DNA from: Bicyclus anynana
Taxonomy: Eukaryota > Arthropoda > Insecta > Lepidoptera > Nymphalidae
Reading direction: 5' to 3'
Assembly: GCF_947172395.1 (NCBI RefSeq)
Contig: NC_069087.1
Span: 2,604,001-2,668,000 of the forward strand
DNA length: 64,000 nucleotides
Shown here piece by piece: positions 35,305 through 45,545 of this stretch. The notes below the pieces were generated by a model. That model did no database searches. It was not told the DNA's origin and worked only from the letters and a program-made list of their open reading frames with translations. Made by a program: the position numbers and the translations under genes. Each line of letters opens with the position of its first letter. The stretch's first letter is position 1.

Positions 35305-35400
35305 AGTTGGGCGTGGTGGAATATTAGCCTAACCTCTCTCATCCTGAGAGGAGACTGAACAGTGCTCAACAGTGAGCCGAATAAGGGTTTTAATGATGTT
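35305..35400 (+). mobile_element. Metulj-like SINE tail fragment
   Basis: GGGCGTGGTGGAATATTAGC, CATCCTGAGAGGAGACT and GTGAGCCGAATAAGGGTT match the 3' half of the SINE at 38420-38740. Confidence 0.65.
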
Positions 35401-35787
35401 TTGAAGTATTTATTTAATAAATAAAATCATGCTTATATAAATGTCGTTTTATTTCGCGATTTTGCTTTGTTTAGAGATATCCATAAGGATGCTCTGGTTT
35501 GATGCTATAAAACAAACGTAGATAGTTTCTCTTCGAATGTGGGTGACGTCAGTATTTTGTGTTTATTTAGTGTTATCAAAAATATATAACCTTTAATAGA
35601 GACAGAGAGAGGACAAGGTAGTATAAATTAGTACACGTTGCCAGCAGAACATAGTTGGCGACTGTGTTCTGATTCATCCTCCAAAAATATGCAATAAAAT
35701 ACCTAATGCTAAAAACAGGTTAATTATTTGTCACTAGTACTGACTATCGATCACGTTTATTTTTTTAATTCAATTAACTACTATCTC

Positions 35788-36140
35788 ACCTAATGTTAAG
35801 TGATGATGCAATCTAAGTTGGTAGGAATGGATATTTGGGAGAAATACAACTACTATTGTACCGATACCTCTGACAGTTTCTAATGCTAGCCACTAACCAT
35901 CCGATAAGCCGACATGCCTGCAGCTCTAACGACTTGACGTCCGATAAAACTGATCGTCTGTTCAGTCGCGATATGCATGACATCATGCCGATCAGGACCA
36001 ACATACGATCAGTTTTATTAGCTGCTACGTTAGCGCTGCAGGCATGTGAGAGTACTTGATCGTCAGTGGCTGACATAAGCGGCACCACACCGGAACGCTT
36101 TATCGCTAGATTTTTTTGCTATTGCCACCTACCACTAAAT
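35788..36140 (+). repeat. R1 repeat copy interrupted by an M3 MITE
   Basis: The left half (35788-35880, TTAAGTGATGATGCAATCTA) and right half (36079-36140, CACCGGAACGCTTTATCGCT) correspond to consecutive parts of the R1 repeat seen at 13503 and 56806. The MITE at 35884-36075 sits between them. Confidence 0.7.
35884..36075. mobile_element. MITE of family M3 (copy 3), TSD TAA
   Basis: The left terminus TGCTAGCCACTAACCATCC and the right terminus, reverse-complemented, TGTCAGCCACTGACGATCA are both flanked by TAA. One end therefore matches copy 1 and the other copy 2, linking the variants into one family. No transposase is present. Confidence 0.85.
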
Positions 36141-36159
36141 GAGACCTAAGTTAGGTATA

Positions 36160-36425
36160 AACCATCGATATTCGGCTCACTGCTGAGCACGAGTCCCCTC
36201 TCAGAATGAGAGTGATTAAGTCTTAGTCCACCACGCTAGCCAAACGCTAAGAATTAAGAAAATTCTCAGATATGCAGGTTTCCTTACGATATTTTTCTTT
36301 CATCGTTCGAGACACGTGATATTTAATTTCAATGCACGTAACTGTAAAGTTTTTTCCGGATTTGGAACCAGATTCGAACCTACGCCCTCCGAATCGTAGG
36401 CAGAGGTTAGAAACTATAAAATCCT
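36160..36425 (-). mobile_element. Metulj-like SINE, decayed full-length copy
   Basis: Read on the minus strand, a tRNA-like head with B-box-like GGTTCGAATCT (36370-36381) is followed by the ATATCACGTGTCTC, AATTTTCTTAATTC and TGAGAGGGGACTCGTG blocks typical of the family. Confidence 0.65.
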
Positions 36426-37047
36426 ATATTGACCTGTTGTGAATGGAACCCAGGACCTTTCTGTTAAAAACCTAAACATTATCAACTACCGAGTAACTGC
36501 CGTCAAGGTGGTCGACAGGATTTTATGCGATTGCTCCTAATTAGCTTGCGAAAATAATGCTGCAAAATTTGTCATACCTTTTGAGGATCACAAAAAAAAA
36601 TATTAAAAATCAATTCTATTTATATTTATTTTATTTAGTGTTAGCAAGGTAATACATTGCTAAAGGCACGTAGGAGGCGGTTGTGTTTGATTCATCCTTG
36701 TTTATCTATCGCTTGTTCAGACAAGAGGTTACGTGGACTTTTACGAATGGGTGACGTCATTAGTCTGCGTAGTTACATTTGCATCATAATAAAACAATTT
36801 TCATTAGATAGGCTTTGTATTGTGCATCATAAAGGGCACTTACTGAAGTTGGCTACGTGATTATTGTCACATTAGGAGAGAATATACAATTTACATAATA
36901 ATAACAATGTCCTCCTGACCGAATTTCTAAATACATACTACTACCCAACGATATTTTATACTAGAGATACGGCACTAGCGCATCAAAACTGAAGCGCACA
37001 GATATGCATAATTGTCTTAAAATTTCATTTAGTCGCTTATTAAACAA

Positions 37048-37245
37048 CTAGCGGACGCCCGCAACTTCGTCCCCGTGGAATTCAGTTTTTCACAAATCCC
37101 ACGGGAACCATGGATTTTTCCGGGATGAAAAATCCAGCCTATGTGTTAATCTAGAGTCAAATCTATTTCCATTCAAAATTTCAGCCAAATCGATTCAGTA
37201 GCCGCAGCGTAAAAGAAGAACAAACATTATAATATTTGTGTGTCT
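37048..37245 (-). mobile_element. Helitron-like element, minus orientation
   Basis: A|CTAGCGGACGCCCGC at its left edge is the reverse complement of a GCGTCCGCTAG|T 3' end. Internal AGCCAAATCGATTCAGTAGC belongs to the same lepidopteran class. The distal (5') border is unclear. Confidence 0.5.
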
Positions 37246-37647
37246 ACAATGTCAGGTTGTGGAGTAGCTAAATTCGGACCACTTATTGCGATGATTTTGT
37301 AGACACCGAGCATATCTGTAGTATATAGTATCGTTGCTAATTCCGGATTTATAGAAATATTGACACTTTGAGTAATGATCACTTTGGTTTGGTATTCTTC
37401 GAGAAGCACAACAATCACAACGAACAACAAAACAGACAAACTTGCATTTCATCACCATGTAAATACCTGTCACTTGGTAAAAACGTAGCTTTCGAACGGT
37501 ACAATCGGTTGAGCAGTTTCTGAGTAAAATCGTAACGAACTAATAAAAAAAACATCAATCATACATGTTTATAATATCAATTTAGATTGTACACTAGGTA
37601 GGTTACAGTATTACTATTTTGTTTGTATAAATGGCACTTTGCCGTTA

Positions 37648-37856
37648 CTAATAAAGCAATTATTATTTTCAACTTATCGCTAACGATAAATGAAAATAAT
37701 TGCTTTATTAGGCGATATAAAACAGCCGTGATTTTTCATGGAAAGTATGCTTTCCATGAAAATTGAATGTCAAATGAAATTTCTGCCAACAAAATAGGTA
37801 CAGTCAATCTATATATATATATAAAAATAATTCATTTTTATATATATATATAGATT
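37648..37856. repeat. Cluster of three consecutive hairpins
   Basis: First, 37648-37711: arms CTAATAAAGCAATTATTATT / inverse with one 3-nt insertion, plus a nested TTATCG..CGATAA. Second, 37733-37762: perfect 13-bp arms TTTTCATGGAAAG with a TATG loop. Third, 37806-37856: perfect 23-bp AT-rich arms. Together they span about 210 bp. Confidence 0.9.
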
Positions 37857-38135
37857 CGGTTCTGTTCGTTAGTCTCGCTTAAACTCGAGAACGGCTGAGT
37901 GGATTTATCTCATCTTGGTCTTGAAATGTTCGTGGAGATATAGAGAAGGTTTAAAAGGTGAGAAAAACTAGAATAATTGCCAGGAAAACCATAAAAACAA
38001 CCGTTTTCTATTTCCCATACAAACGTTTAAGAGTCAAGCGGAAGAAGTAGGGGTAGGGAGGGGTAGGGTAGGGTTAGAGTAGGGATAGGGAAGAAGTGCA
38101 CATAAGTCAAAGCGAAGCTTGACCGGGTCCGCTAG
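37808..38135 (+). mobile_element. Helitron-like element with inverted 5' end duplication
   Basis: It is homologous to 12143-12446 and ends GGGTCCGCTAG before T. Its 5' tip TCTATATATATATATAAAAA is present twice in head-to-head inversion. A GGGTAGGGTTAG-type minisatellite lies at 38046-38095. Confidence 0.7.
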
Positions 38136-38419
38136 TAAGTAATAATTGTGGGCACAAGACAAGTATGTCATGTGAGATGAAAAAATAGTACCCGCATCGT
38201 GACATAAATACATACATTCAAAACAATGTGCAACATGAAAAAAAAACAGCCAATTTAATATGAATTTTAATTTAATATTTCTATGCGTTCAGAAGGAAAA
38301 GGGAACAGTTTGATTTTTTTTTTAGATTATGATTGTATATGTACGATTTTCCTTTATCTATGCTATAAGATTACCAAATATCAAGATTCTAAGTTTACGG
38401 AAAGTATCTTGTCGGCGTC

Positions 38420-38735
38420 ATAAACCCATATTCGGCTCACTGCTGAGCTCGAGTCTCCTCTCAGAATGAGAGGGGTAAGGCCAATAGTCCACCACGCTGG
38501 CCCAATGCGGATTGGCAGACTTTATACACGCAGAGAATTAAGATAATTCTCTGGTATGCAGGTTTCCTCAAGATGTTTTCCTTCACCGATTGAGACACGT
38601 GATATTTAATTTCTTAAAATGCACACAACTAAAAAGTTGGAAGTGCATGTGCATGCGCCGGACCGGATTCGAACCCAAACCCTCCGGAATCGAAGGCAGA
38701 GGTCATATTCACTGGGCTATCACGGCTCTCTTATA
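38420..38735 (-). mobile_element. tRNA-derived SINE (Metulj-like), near full length
   Basis: On the minus strand, GAGAGCCGTGATAGCCCAGT (A-box region) and the B box GGGTTCGAATCC are followed by the body (ATATCACGTGTCTC, AACCTGCATACCAGAGAAT, GGGCCAGCGTGGTGGACTAT) and a tail at GAGCCGAATATGGGTTTATG. This is the best copy of the family in the window. Confidence 0.85.
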
Positions 38736-38759
38736 AAGTAAGTAAAGTATCTTGTATTT

Positions 38760-39010
38760 GATTATTTTGCGAGTGTCGAAAATTTGCAGCAAACGGCTGT
38801 ATCTTTTAATTGTGTTGGCTTAGAAGTTTGATTTTTTCACTGCTCTAAGAGACAGTAGAACTAAGTATTTCATATGAATTTCAGCTTGACACCTACACGC
38901 GTTTCTGTAAAAAAGGGTCTAGACAGACATACGGACAACGAAGTGATCCTTTATGGGTTTTTTTCCTTTGGGAGGTTTGGAATTCTAAAAACTTGGAATA
39001 AAAGTGAATA
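38760..39010 (+). repeat. Interspersed repeat fragment
   Basis: The phrases ATTTTTTCACTGCTCTAAGA, AATTTCAGCTTGACACCTAC and TTTCTGTAAAAAAGGGTC recall a repeat common in lepidopteran genomes. The 91-codon open frame that crosses it is not a gene. Confidence 0.4.
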
Positions 39011-39538
39011 TCAGGTTAAACAGTATTCTATATTGTTGAGTCTGGACCTGGAGAGTAGATACGTAGACATAGGTAAAAGTCCTAATAACAGCTTTTACAA
39101 TACTAAAGTGTGTCTATCACAAAATTACACCATTAACCACATGACATAGAAAACGCTAAAGTTAACTTATTAATTCCGTGCCCTTTACAATGAATTAATT
39201 TGGCAATCCTATAGTAAAATGTATGTATTTGCAATCTATTGTTTATATATAACAGGTATCTACACTCTACACAGTACCGATCTGCCAACCGAGCTAACTA
39301 CAGGAAAATTACTATAACAATGATTCTCATCCGTTTCAAAACAGCGTAACGAGCAGATATATTACATATATCACCTGCTTCATTGTAAATACTAATACAG
39401 CATGCCAAAAAATTAATTCCGGGTCTACTAACCAATAAAATGTAAGAGTAACATGCGGAATTGTTGTGCAATATGTATATTGATCATCTTTTCATGATTA
39501 TCATCATCAGTTGTAGGTACCTATAGCTTAGCAAGATT

Positions 39539-39683
39539 GTAACACTCCCGATGGTCCGCGCGGGCCGGGGGGCATGTAGCGATGAATGAAAAACCCACGA
39601 CTGATGAACCTCACTTCCCCGCACGCACGATTTCACACCAGCGCAGTCGTTCCCCCCGTCGCCCGCATATCATGGGAGTGTCA
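39539..39683. repeat. GC-rich ~145-bp block with short terminal inverted repeats
   Basis: ACACTCCC (39542-39549) and GGGAGTGT (39674-39681) bound a strikingly GC-rich core with GGTCCGCGCGGGCCGGGG and GTTCCCCCCGTCGCCCGC. There is no open frame and no tRNA boxes. It may be a MITE or a conserved repeated non-coding element. Confidence 0.55.
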
Positions 39684-39830
39684 TCAACGAACTTCCCAAG
39701 TTATATATTCATGAATTGTATGACCATCATGATATTTTTTTCATTAGAAATTAGTTAAGTACCTTGGTGTATTTCAGATGAAGTTTAGCGGAGCCTTTTA
39801 ACATTTTATCTGTACCTATTATATTATGTA

Positions 39831-40027
39831 CTAGGTGATGCCGGCCGGGTTTCACCCGCAAGATTCCTGTTCCAGTATGAATACAGGGTTAATATAGTAA
39901 AGCCTCCCTCGATAAATGGGCTATCTAACACTGAAAGAATTTTTCAAATCGGACCAGTAGTTCCTGAGATTAGCGCGTTCTACCAAACAAACAAAGAAAC
40001 AATTCAGCTTAATAATATTTGTATAGA
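39831..40027 (-). mobile_element. Helitron-like element, intact borders, minus orientation
   Basis: Left A|CTAG and right GTATAGA|T are the mirror images of A|TCTATAC...CTAG|T. The interior is collinear with 9295-9494 (GATAAATGGGCTATCTAACA). Confidence 0.7.
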
Positions 40028-40689
40028 TTTCACATAGCAACTTCATTTCTTCATTCATATAAAAAAGTACGTCTTAAAGCAAAATTTTCTATGGAAAACC
40101 TCAAATAACATCAAATGTGTTCTGTTTAGTATTTTCATTGTCCGAAAGACACCGGATACGCGAATTTTGAAACCGAACTAACGAGTTATTGTTATTTTTT
40201 ATTTTTTGAAAATTATGTTACACGTGAATTGATTGTAATTTATATAATGCGCACCTTTCATCAGGTCATTTATGTGTTTTGTGTTTTCTTGACTGAATAT
40301 TTAGATATGAACACCTAATACAGAAATATCGCAAAATAATTTACTAACATACCTAGTAAGCTGGGATATGACAGTGAAATACTAATTAATATTTAATAAC
40401 TATAGATAGGTGTTAATTATGTACCTCTGCGGCTTTGTAGACAAATTATCATTTGTTACTTAACAGTCTTAATTTTATCATAATGGCAAAATATTTTATG
40501 CCCATTAATAATAAATTATCGTTAAATAATTTATACCTGTTATTAACAATAAAATGGAAATACCGATTAAGCAGATTTTTATCAACTTTATAAATATTTT
40601 AATTTAAAATCAGTCCAGTCCTGTTTGTGTAATTTCATGATGTCAACCAATTGGGGGCATAAAACTCTTGGGTAAAAATCTCTAGTTTA

Positions 40690-40795
40690 ATTTAAATCTT
40701 TATTAAGAGATCTCCCCGCGGTTTCATCCCTTTCCCGGGATATAATATTGTTCATATTACTCGCTGATAATGTAGCTTTCCATTAGTGATACACA
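40690..40795 (-). mobile_element. Helitron-like/SINE fragment
   Basis: GCGGTTTCATCCCTTTCCCG and GATAATGTAGCTTTCCATTA match internal parts of the elements near 53225 and 57650, in reverse. Confidence 0.4.
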
Positions 40796-41354
40796 TATTA
40801 GAGTTTAGAAAATTACATTTTCAGTATGTAAATAATGAATATATTGATTGGTTGAGATTATTTAGAAACTTTCTATAAACAGGCCCGCCAGGCAAAAAGC
40901 CTGTAAAAGTTGAAAAAAATACAAAAAAAAAAACAGTACAGGTAAATGCTATTTAAAGAGCCTCAATTACGACAACAAGGTTGGTTTTTACAGCAAATGA
41001 TAAGGAAAACTGTTAAACGTTATCAGCAACATGCTAACAACATTTTGACCTACGGCACAGTAGTTGGGAAGTCCGTCAATTTACGACAAAGTTGTGGGAT
41101 TTATAAGAATTAGTTAATATGGATTCATTAAGTGTTGTTTGCCCAGTGTTTAGCATATATGGCTTCAGATTATTAGGACTTGGTTGGTTTATGAAATATA
41201 GAGTTTTTGTTTGTTTCAAAAATATTTAAATAACAGCTTGAAGTTGGGAAGTTGGAGATTGTTAATGATTACAAAGCACATTATACCACACGCCAAAATG
41301 GCCAAAGCCTTTCAACTTCTCTATTTTATGGCTTGCATACCTTGCATACATCAA

Positions 41355-41520
41355 TGACATATGTCATAAAATGAAAAAGACATTGTCAACCAACAGCGGC
41401 ACAGTTGAAATATCATAGTCTCTTTAGTTCCAACACAACAAAAGAGAGCAGGGATATTTCTGCTGTTATTGGTTGACATTTGTCTGTCTCACTCATCTCA
41501 ACATATGTAGTGCTACAATG
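41355..41520. mobile_element. Foldback MITE-like sequence
   Basis: ATTGTCAACCAACAGCGGCA is inverted near TGTTATTGGTTGACATTTGT, and TCTCTTT/AAAGAGA lie just inside. The palindrome ATGACATATGTCAT is nearby at about 41351. Confidence 0.45.
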
Positions 41521-41819
41521 TTGATATCTTAGGCTACAGTTTCTGTAATGGGTATTGAAAAAATGTAATAATAATAATGTTATGATGTGGCTATTATGTT
41601 ATTCCATGTACAACTTGCTAATTGTGGCGTTAACATGAGACCAACAAGATAATCTTGTGAAGATAAATAGACAAAAATTCTACCAATAGCGGTGCAGCCG
41701 TACATACTGCTATTTCTATCTTTGTGTTGGTACGAAAGAGATAGGACTGGGCCAACAGCAACACCAGATGAAATTTTGTATGTTAGCATCTGTGTTGTGA
41801 ACTTCGATAATAATAATAT

Positions 41820-43069
41820 TATTTAAACTGGGTAACATTAATTATTACATTTTACATAATATATGTACATAGTAATTGTGATTCAATCTACTGATAAAAT
41901 CAGTATACAAATTTTAACAATATTTACTTGGAAATTTCTAGATAAAGAAAACCTAATTTTACTTTAGATTAATCTACCTGTGAAAATCGCATGAAAATAC
42001 GTTGAGATTAAAAAATATATATATTTCTTATAAATATAGATTATTTCCTTCAAATCAAAACACAGCATCAATGCTTGGTACTTGTACTAACAATAAACGT
42101 TTTTTTTTTTGTTGCCTTTTATTGTATTGTTTTGCCTAACTTTGCCTTTATCTCGCACATAAAATGAGTGTTTCAAATAGTTGTACATTAATCTTAAATC
42201 CCATAGCCTTTCTGCTGCAATGGCATGTACTCAGAACAGTTTATTCCCAGCTTTCTATGAAAAATAGTCTCTCTTACTTGACGTATTTGCAATAGGTTTT
42301 GTAATAGTATGTTTTGTAGTATTGCTAGTGCAGTTATGTAGTCTTTTTGAAAATAAAGTACTTTTTTATTATTGTAATTTCTATATAGCTAATTTCTATG
42401 GAGTATGCAGGAGTCCATAACACCATGGGAGCATTAAAATTCATTAAAAAAGGTAGTTTACTGGTTAGTTAGTCTTAGTATTCATAGTTAACAAAACAAC
42501 CAAACCACAACTAACACGACACATCAAAGTGAAAGTGAAAGTAGCACATCAAGCAAGCTCACACACACACCAAAGCAGTTAGGTAATATTGGGCACACAA
42601 TGAAAAATTCTTGGATGAAAATATAGAATAGAGAATATTTTTATATCATTTCTTGCTAGCCTTTTTAGACCTTAATTGACTAAAGATACAATATTCCTAA
42701 TTCCTATTAGACTTTAGACTGCTTGGTCATTGTAAAAATACCACAAAAATTTAACTAACTTTATTAGTCTGGAATTTAACTAGGGGTTAATCATAAATTA
42801 TAGCACACAAGGGTCTAGAAAGTATACCATTCACAAAGAGATGTCAAGAGATTTTTGCACAAATAAATAGAATCAATTATAAAGAGCAAAATATGTGACG
42901 TCACACCAATGACAAAAGTCACACAAATATGACCACCTGTGATAAACATGTAAATGCATACATAACAGTCGTATGGAATTTATTTATGGAATGGTCCTGT
43001 GAGTATCCATAAAGTCCTAGATTCAATATTCACAGCCAAGCACTATTAATTAAAAAAAAATTAATTAAA
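41820..43069. other. Non-coding stretch 3' of ERO1
   Basis: It is AT-rich with no exon. Minus-strand AATAAA signals, for example at about 42978-42983, are candidates for the ERO1 polyadenylation signal. The remainder shows nothing recognisable. Confidence 0.4.
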
Positions 43070-44506
43070 TTACCTGAGCATATTCCTGAAGTTCTCCAGT
43101 TCTCTTATACTATTAGACAATCTGGCAAATGCATTGAATAATGCAACAATTTCTGTCCTTTGCAACCTTTTGTGTGACTTATGTTTCAACATTAATCTGC
43201 CTTGATCTGAATCCCCTTCAAAACTGTCCCATTGACCAGAGAAGAGAATCTTCAATGCTGTCCCGAGACCTTGAGTCTGCAGCTTGCCCCAAAGCTTGCA
43301 CTTATCACAGCCCACACAATCCATTATACGAGATATATTCCAGAAATGTTCTCGGAACTCCTGTTTCAATTTGATGGCCTGATTTCCTACTGTGAACATT
43401 GACGATTCATTGAAATGATCTGGGAAAGTGTAAATAACTCCTAACATGTTGCGAATAGCATCTCTAGTCTCCTCATCCTCTACTGGGTTACCAGTAAAGT
43501 AATCTTCTCTCTCCAAATATGGCCCTGCTTTAGCCAATGCTCGCATTTCTAACAAGTACACAAAGTATAAATTCTTCAACCAATTTGAGCCCTCACCAAA
43601 TGTTTTTGATGGATCGAATCGGCGTTGGAACTCCTCCAAATTAGGGCCCCATTCACCTTCAGGTGGCGCTGCAAATCCTATTTTCTTTTCTGACAGTAAA
43701 TACTTAGAACATAAATGGATGTTAATACTGGAATGTAGACCAGATACTGCTCTGTAAAACACTCTTTTCTCAAGGCACATGTTACTTAAATCTGAGCTTA
43801 AAACATAGGGGAATGATTCATAAGGGTTTGTTTTAACCCTGAAACAGTTTTCTTGATAGATACTTCTCCATATTCTATGAGCAGAAGGGCCTTTATAACC
43901 TGTGTACCTTTCGGGGTTCAAAGACAAATCGACATACTCTGCATCTGCATCTTTGTCGTCACATTCACAGAAATTTCCTATAGAATCGTCGTATGCTTTC
44001 CACTTGGCGATCTCGTATTGACTCGCAGCACTTAGGGTCATATTTAGGTAGCCTAATGCAGGATCGTGATCGGTATCCGATCCACAAGGAGTTGTCTGCG
44101 CGTTTTCTGAATACTTTAAAGCAGGGAACTCCTCATCGTCATCGTTGCCGTATCCATTCTCGATGCCCGGCACACTTTCTTTGGAACAAGTTTTTATGTG
44201 ACAATATTTCATAGCGCACCTGCTGTCGTCTACCCAAAACGGGCATTCCTTTTTTAAATTGACCTTGTAGAAACGAAAATAGTCTTTCCCCACCACGCTC
44301 TGAATCCTGGGGAAAATCTTAACATTGTTGAAGTAATCTATGGTGTCTACGTTACATGAGCAGTCTCCCAGAGCGCCGTGCAGCTCCTCGAAGCAAGCGT
44401 TGCTGTCGCACGCAGCGGTTTCGTACAGTTCAGTGTCGTGACCGACAGCTTGAACTATCGCGAGAGCGAAAATTACAAACACAACACAGTAATTTTTATA
44501 CGACAT
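43070..44506 (-). CDS. Ero1L: ERO1 endoplasmic reticulum oxidoreductin
   Basis: ERO1 is the FAD-dependent thiol oxidase of the ER lumen that re-oxidises protein disulfide isomerase and passes electrons to oxygen. The frame is open from 44536 (488 codons). I prefer the second ATG at 44506, whose context is CGAAAATG and which begins a hydrophobic signal peptide (MSYKNYCVVFVIFALAIV), giving 478 residues. Counting from the first ATG, the shuttle pair C-x4-C is C112/C117 (YCHIKTC) and the active site CVGCDKC is C407/C410/C413, followed by LWGKLQTQGLGTALKI. FAD-region motifs RIWRSIYQENCF and SGLHSSINIHLC are present, as are N-glycosylation sequons at N165, N376 and N400. It ends RELENFRNMLR, close to the usual ERO1 C-terminus. 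The whole gene is one exon. The stop overlaps a possible donor CTCAG|GTAATT. Confidence 0.96.
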   Translation of the reverse strand: MSYKNYCVVFVIFALAIVQAVGHDTELYETAACDSNACFEELHGALGDCSCNVDTIDYFNNVKIFPRIQSVVGKDYFRFYKVNLKKECPFWVDDSRCAMKYCHIKTCSKESVPGIENGYGNDDDEEFPALKYSENAQTTPCGSDTDHDPALGYLNMTLSAASQYEIAKWKAYDDSIGNFCECDDKDADAEYVDLSLNPERYTGYKGPSAHRIWRSIYQENCFRVKTNPYESFPYVLSSDLSNMCLEKRVFYRAVSGLHSSINIHLCSKYLLSEKKIGFAAPPEGEWGPNLEEFQRRFDPSKTFGEGSNWLKNLYFVYLLEMRALAKAGPYLEREDYFTGNPVEDEETRDAIRNMLGVIYTFPDHFNESSMFTVGNQAIKLKQEFREHFWNISRIMDCVGCDKCKLWGKLQTQGLGTALKILFSGQWDSFEGDSDQGRLMLKHKSHKRLQRTEIVALFNAFARLSNSIRELENFRNMLR

Positions 44507-44971
44507 TTTCGAAAGTTCAATAACTTTACTACGCATTTTATCAATTAAACGAGTAACTCTCCCGCGCCAGTTTAACGTACATTTGGATATAAATCACGCT
44601 ACATCAGACACAAATATAATTTGAATGGAAATACCGAAAATGGAAAGTCGAAGAAAACAATTTTACGTGCATTCAAAAACGTCTGCACATTTCGATTTGA
44701 CAAATTGAAATTGAATTGACAATTTATTAAACAAATTGACATTTGACAGATAAATGTATGACGGACGTTTTACGACTGACATATGTCATTTTTATATTTC
44801 TGAACGCAAGACATTATTTTGTTCAGTTTATTTTTCTTTTCCATTGCAATTTAAATTAAATATAAAATAGGTAATTTAAATTTAAAGAAAAATAAAGCAA
44901 TCTCAATCAAAAAATAGACTTATGCACTACACCCACAGACCTCTATCTCGTCTGCACTATATAATTGTTTA

Positions 44972-45004
44972 TGACGTGCACCAATCGAATTTTATGGCGG
45001 GAAA
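44972..45004 (-). promoter_or_regulatory. ERSE-II-like and E2F-like sites upstream of ERO1
   Basis: On the minus (ERO1 sense) strand, ATTGGTGCACGTCA at 44972-44985 differs by one base from the ER-stress element ERSE-II (ATTGGNCCACG) and contains a UPRE-like TGACGTG on the other strand. GGCGGGAAA at 44996-45004 (plus strand) is E2F-like. The distance to the ERO1 ATG is about 466 bp. ERO1 is a known unfolded-protein-response target; site use here is inferred. Confidence 0.4.
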
Positions 45005-45164
45005 CACAAATGAATTAAAATTTAAATCACTTCTCTGTAAAAATAAAAGTAAGTCTTTTTAGGGATTGCCTGTGTGTTGTTGATGTAGCTTTTTTTAACG
45101 GAGTCTTTTCCCTACACTATAATTTTTGAGCCTACACTAAGATATAGCAAAATGCCCGAACATC

Positions 45165-45390
45165 AAAAAAAACGGGTCTCTTGTCCTTTCTGGCCCTAGG
45201 TTCTGGTTCCTGCAGGTCCCAATGTTAGGTTCGAATCCCGTCAGTCCCGAGCCGTGGTTCGGTCCGATCCAATCCCCAGTCTCCTAGTCTGGTCCGGTCC
45301 CAGGTCACGTCCGGCACAGGCCCTCGTCTTCTGGACGGTCTGGTCCAATCACAGATCCCCTGGTTCTGTCTGGTCCGATCGCAGTTAGAG
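45165..45390. repeat. GC-rich degenerate repeat upstream of ERO1
   Basis: Imperfect CTGGTCCGATC-type units recur (GGTTCGGTCCGATCCAATC, TCTGGTCCGGTCCCAG, TCTGGTCCAATCACAG, TCTGGTCCGATCGCAG) in an otherwise AT-rich region. GGTTCGAATCC at 45228-45238 matches a B box but no tRNA fold surrounds it. Confidence 0.6.
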
Positions 45391-45473
45391 GTAACAACTT
45401 TAATCGTTGGGTTTATACTGTTTAAATACTTTGTTTACTATGCAACTAAATGAAATCAAAACAATTAGCCAGT

Positions 45474-45545
45474 TTTAACGCGTTAGTGTCATGTCTAATA
45501 GTATAAAACCTTTGGGTAGAGGTATATTGTGTCCGGTTTGGCCCA
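45474..45545 (-). repeat. Interspersed repeat pair member
   Basis: In reverse complement, CAAAGGTTTTATACTATTAG matches 56684-56705, and the homology extends to about 40 bp. It is probably part of one SINE or LINE 3' family. Confidence 0.5.

Noticed and set aside
38655..38735. A tRNA gene on the minus strand
   Set aside because: It is the tRNA-like head of a SINE whose full body follows, and similar heads recur at 5570 and 36370.
45228..45238. tRNA gene, because GGTTCGAATCC matches a B box
   Set aside because: No A box at the right distance and no acceptor or anticodon stem; the sequence is part of a degenerate GC-rich repeat.
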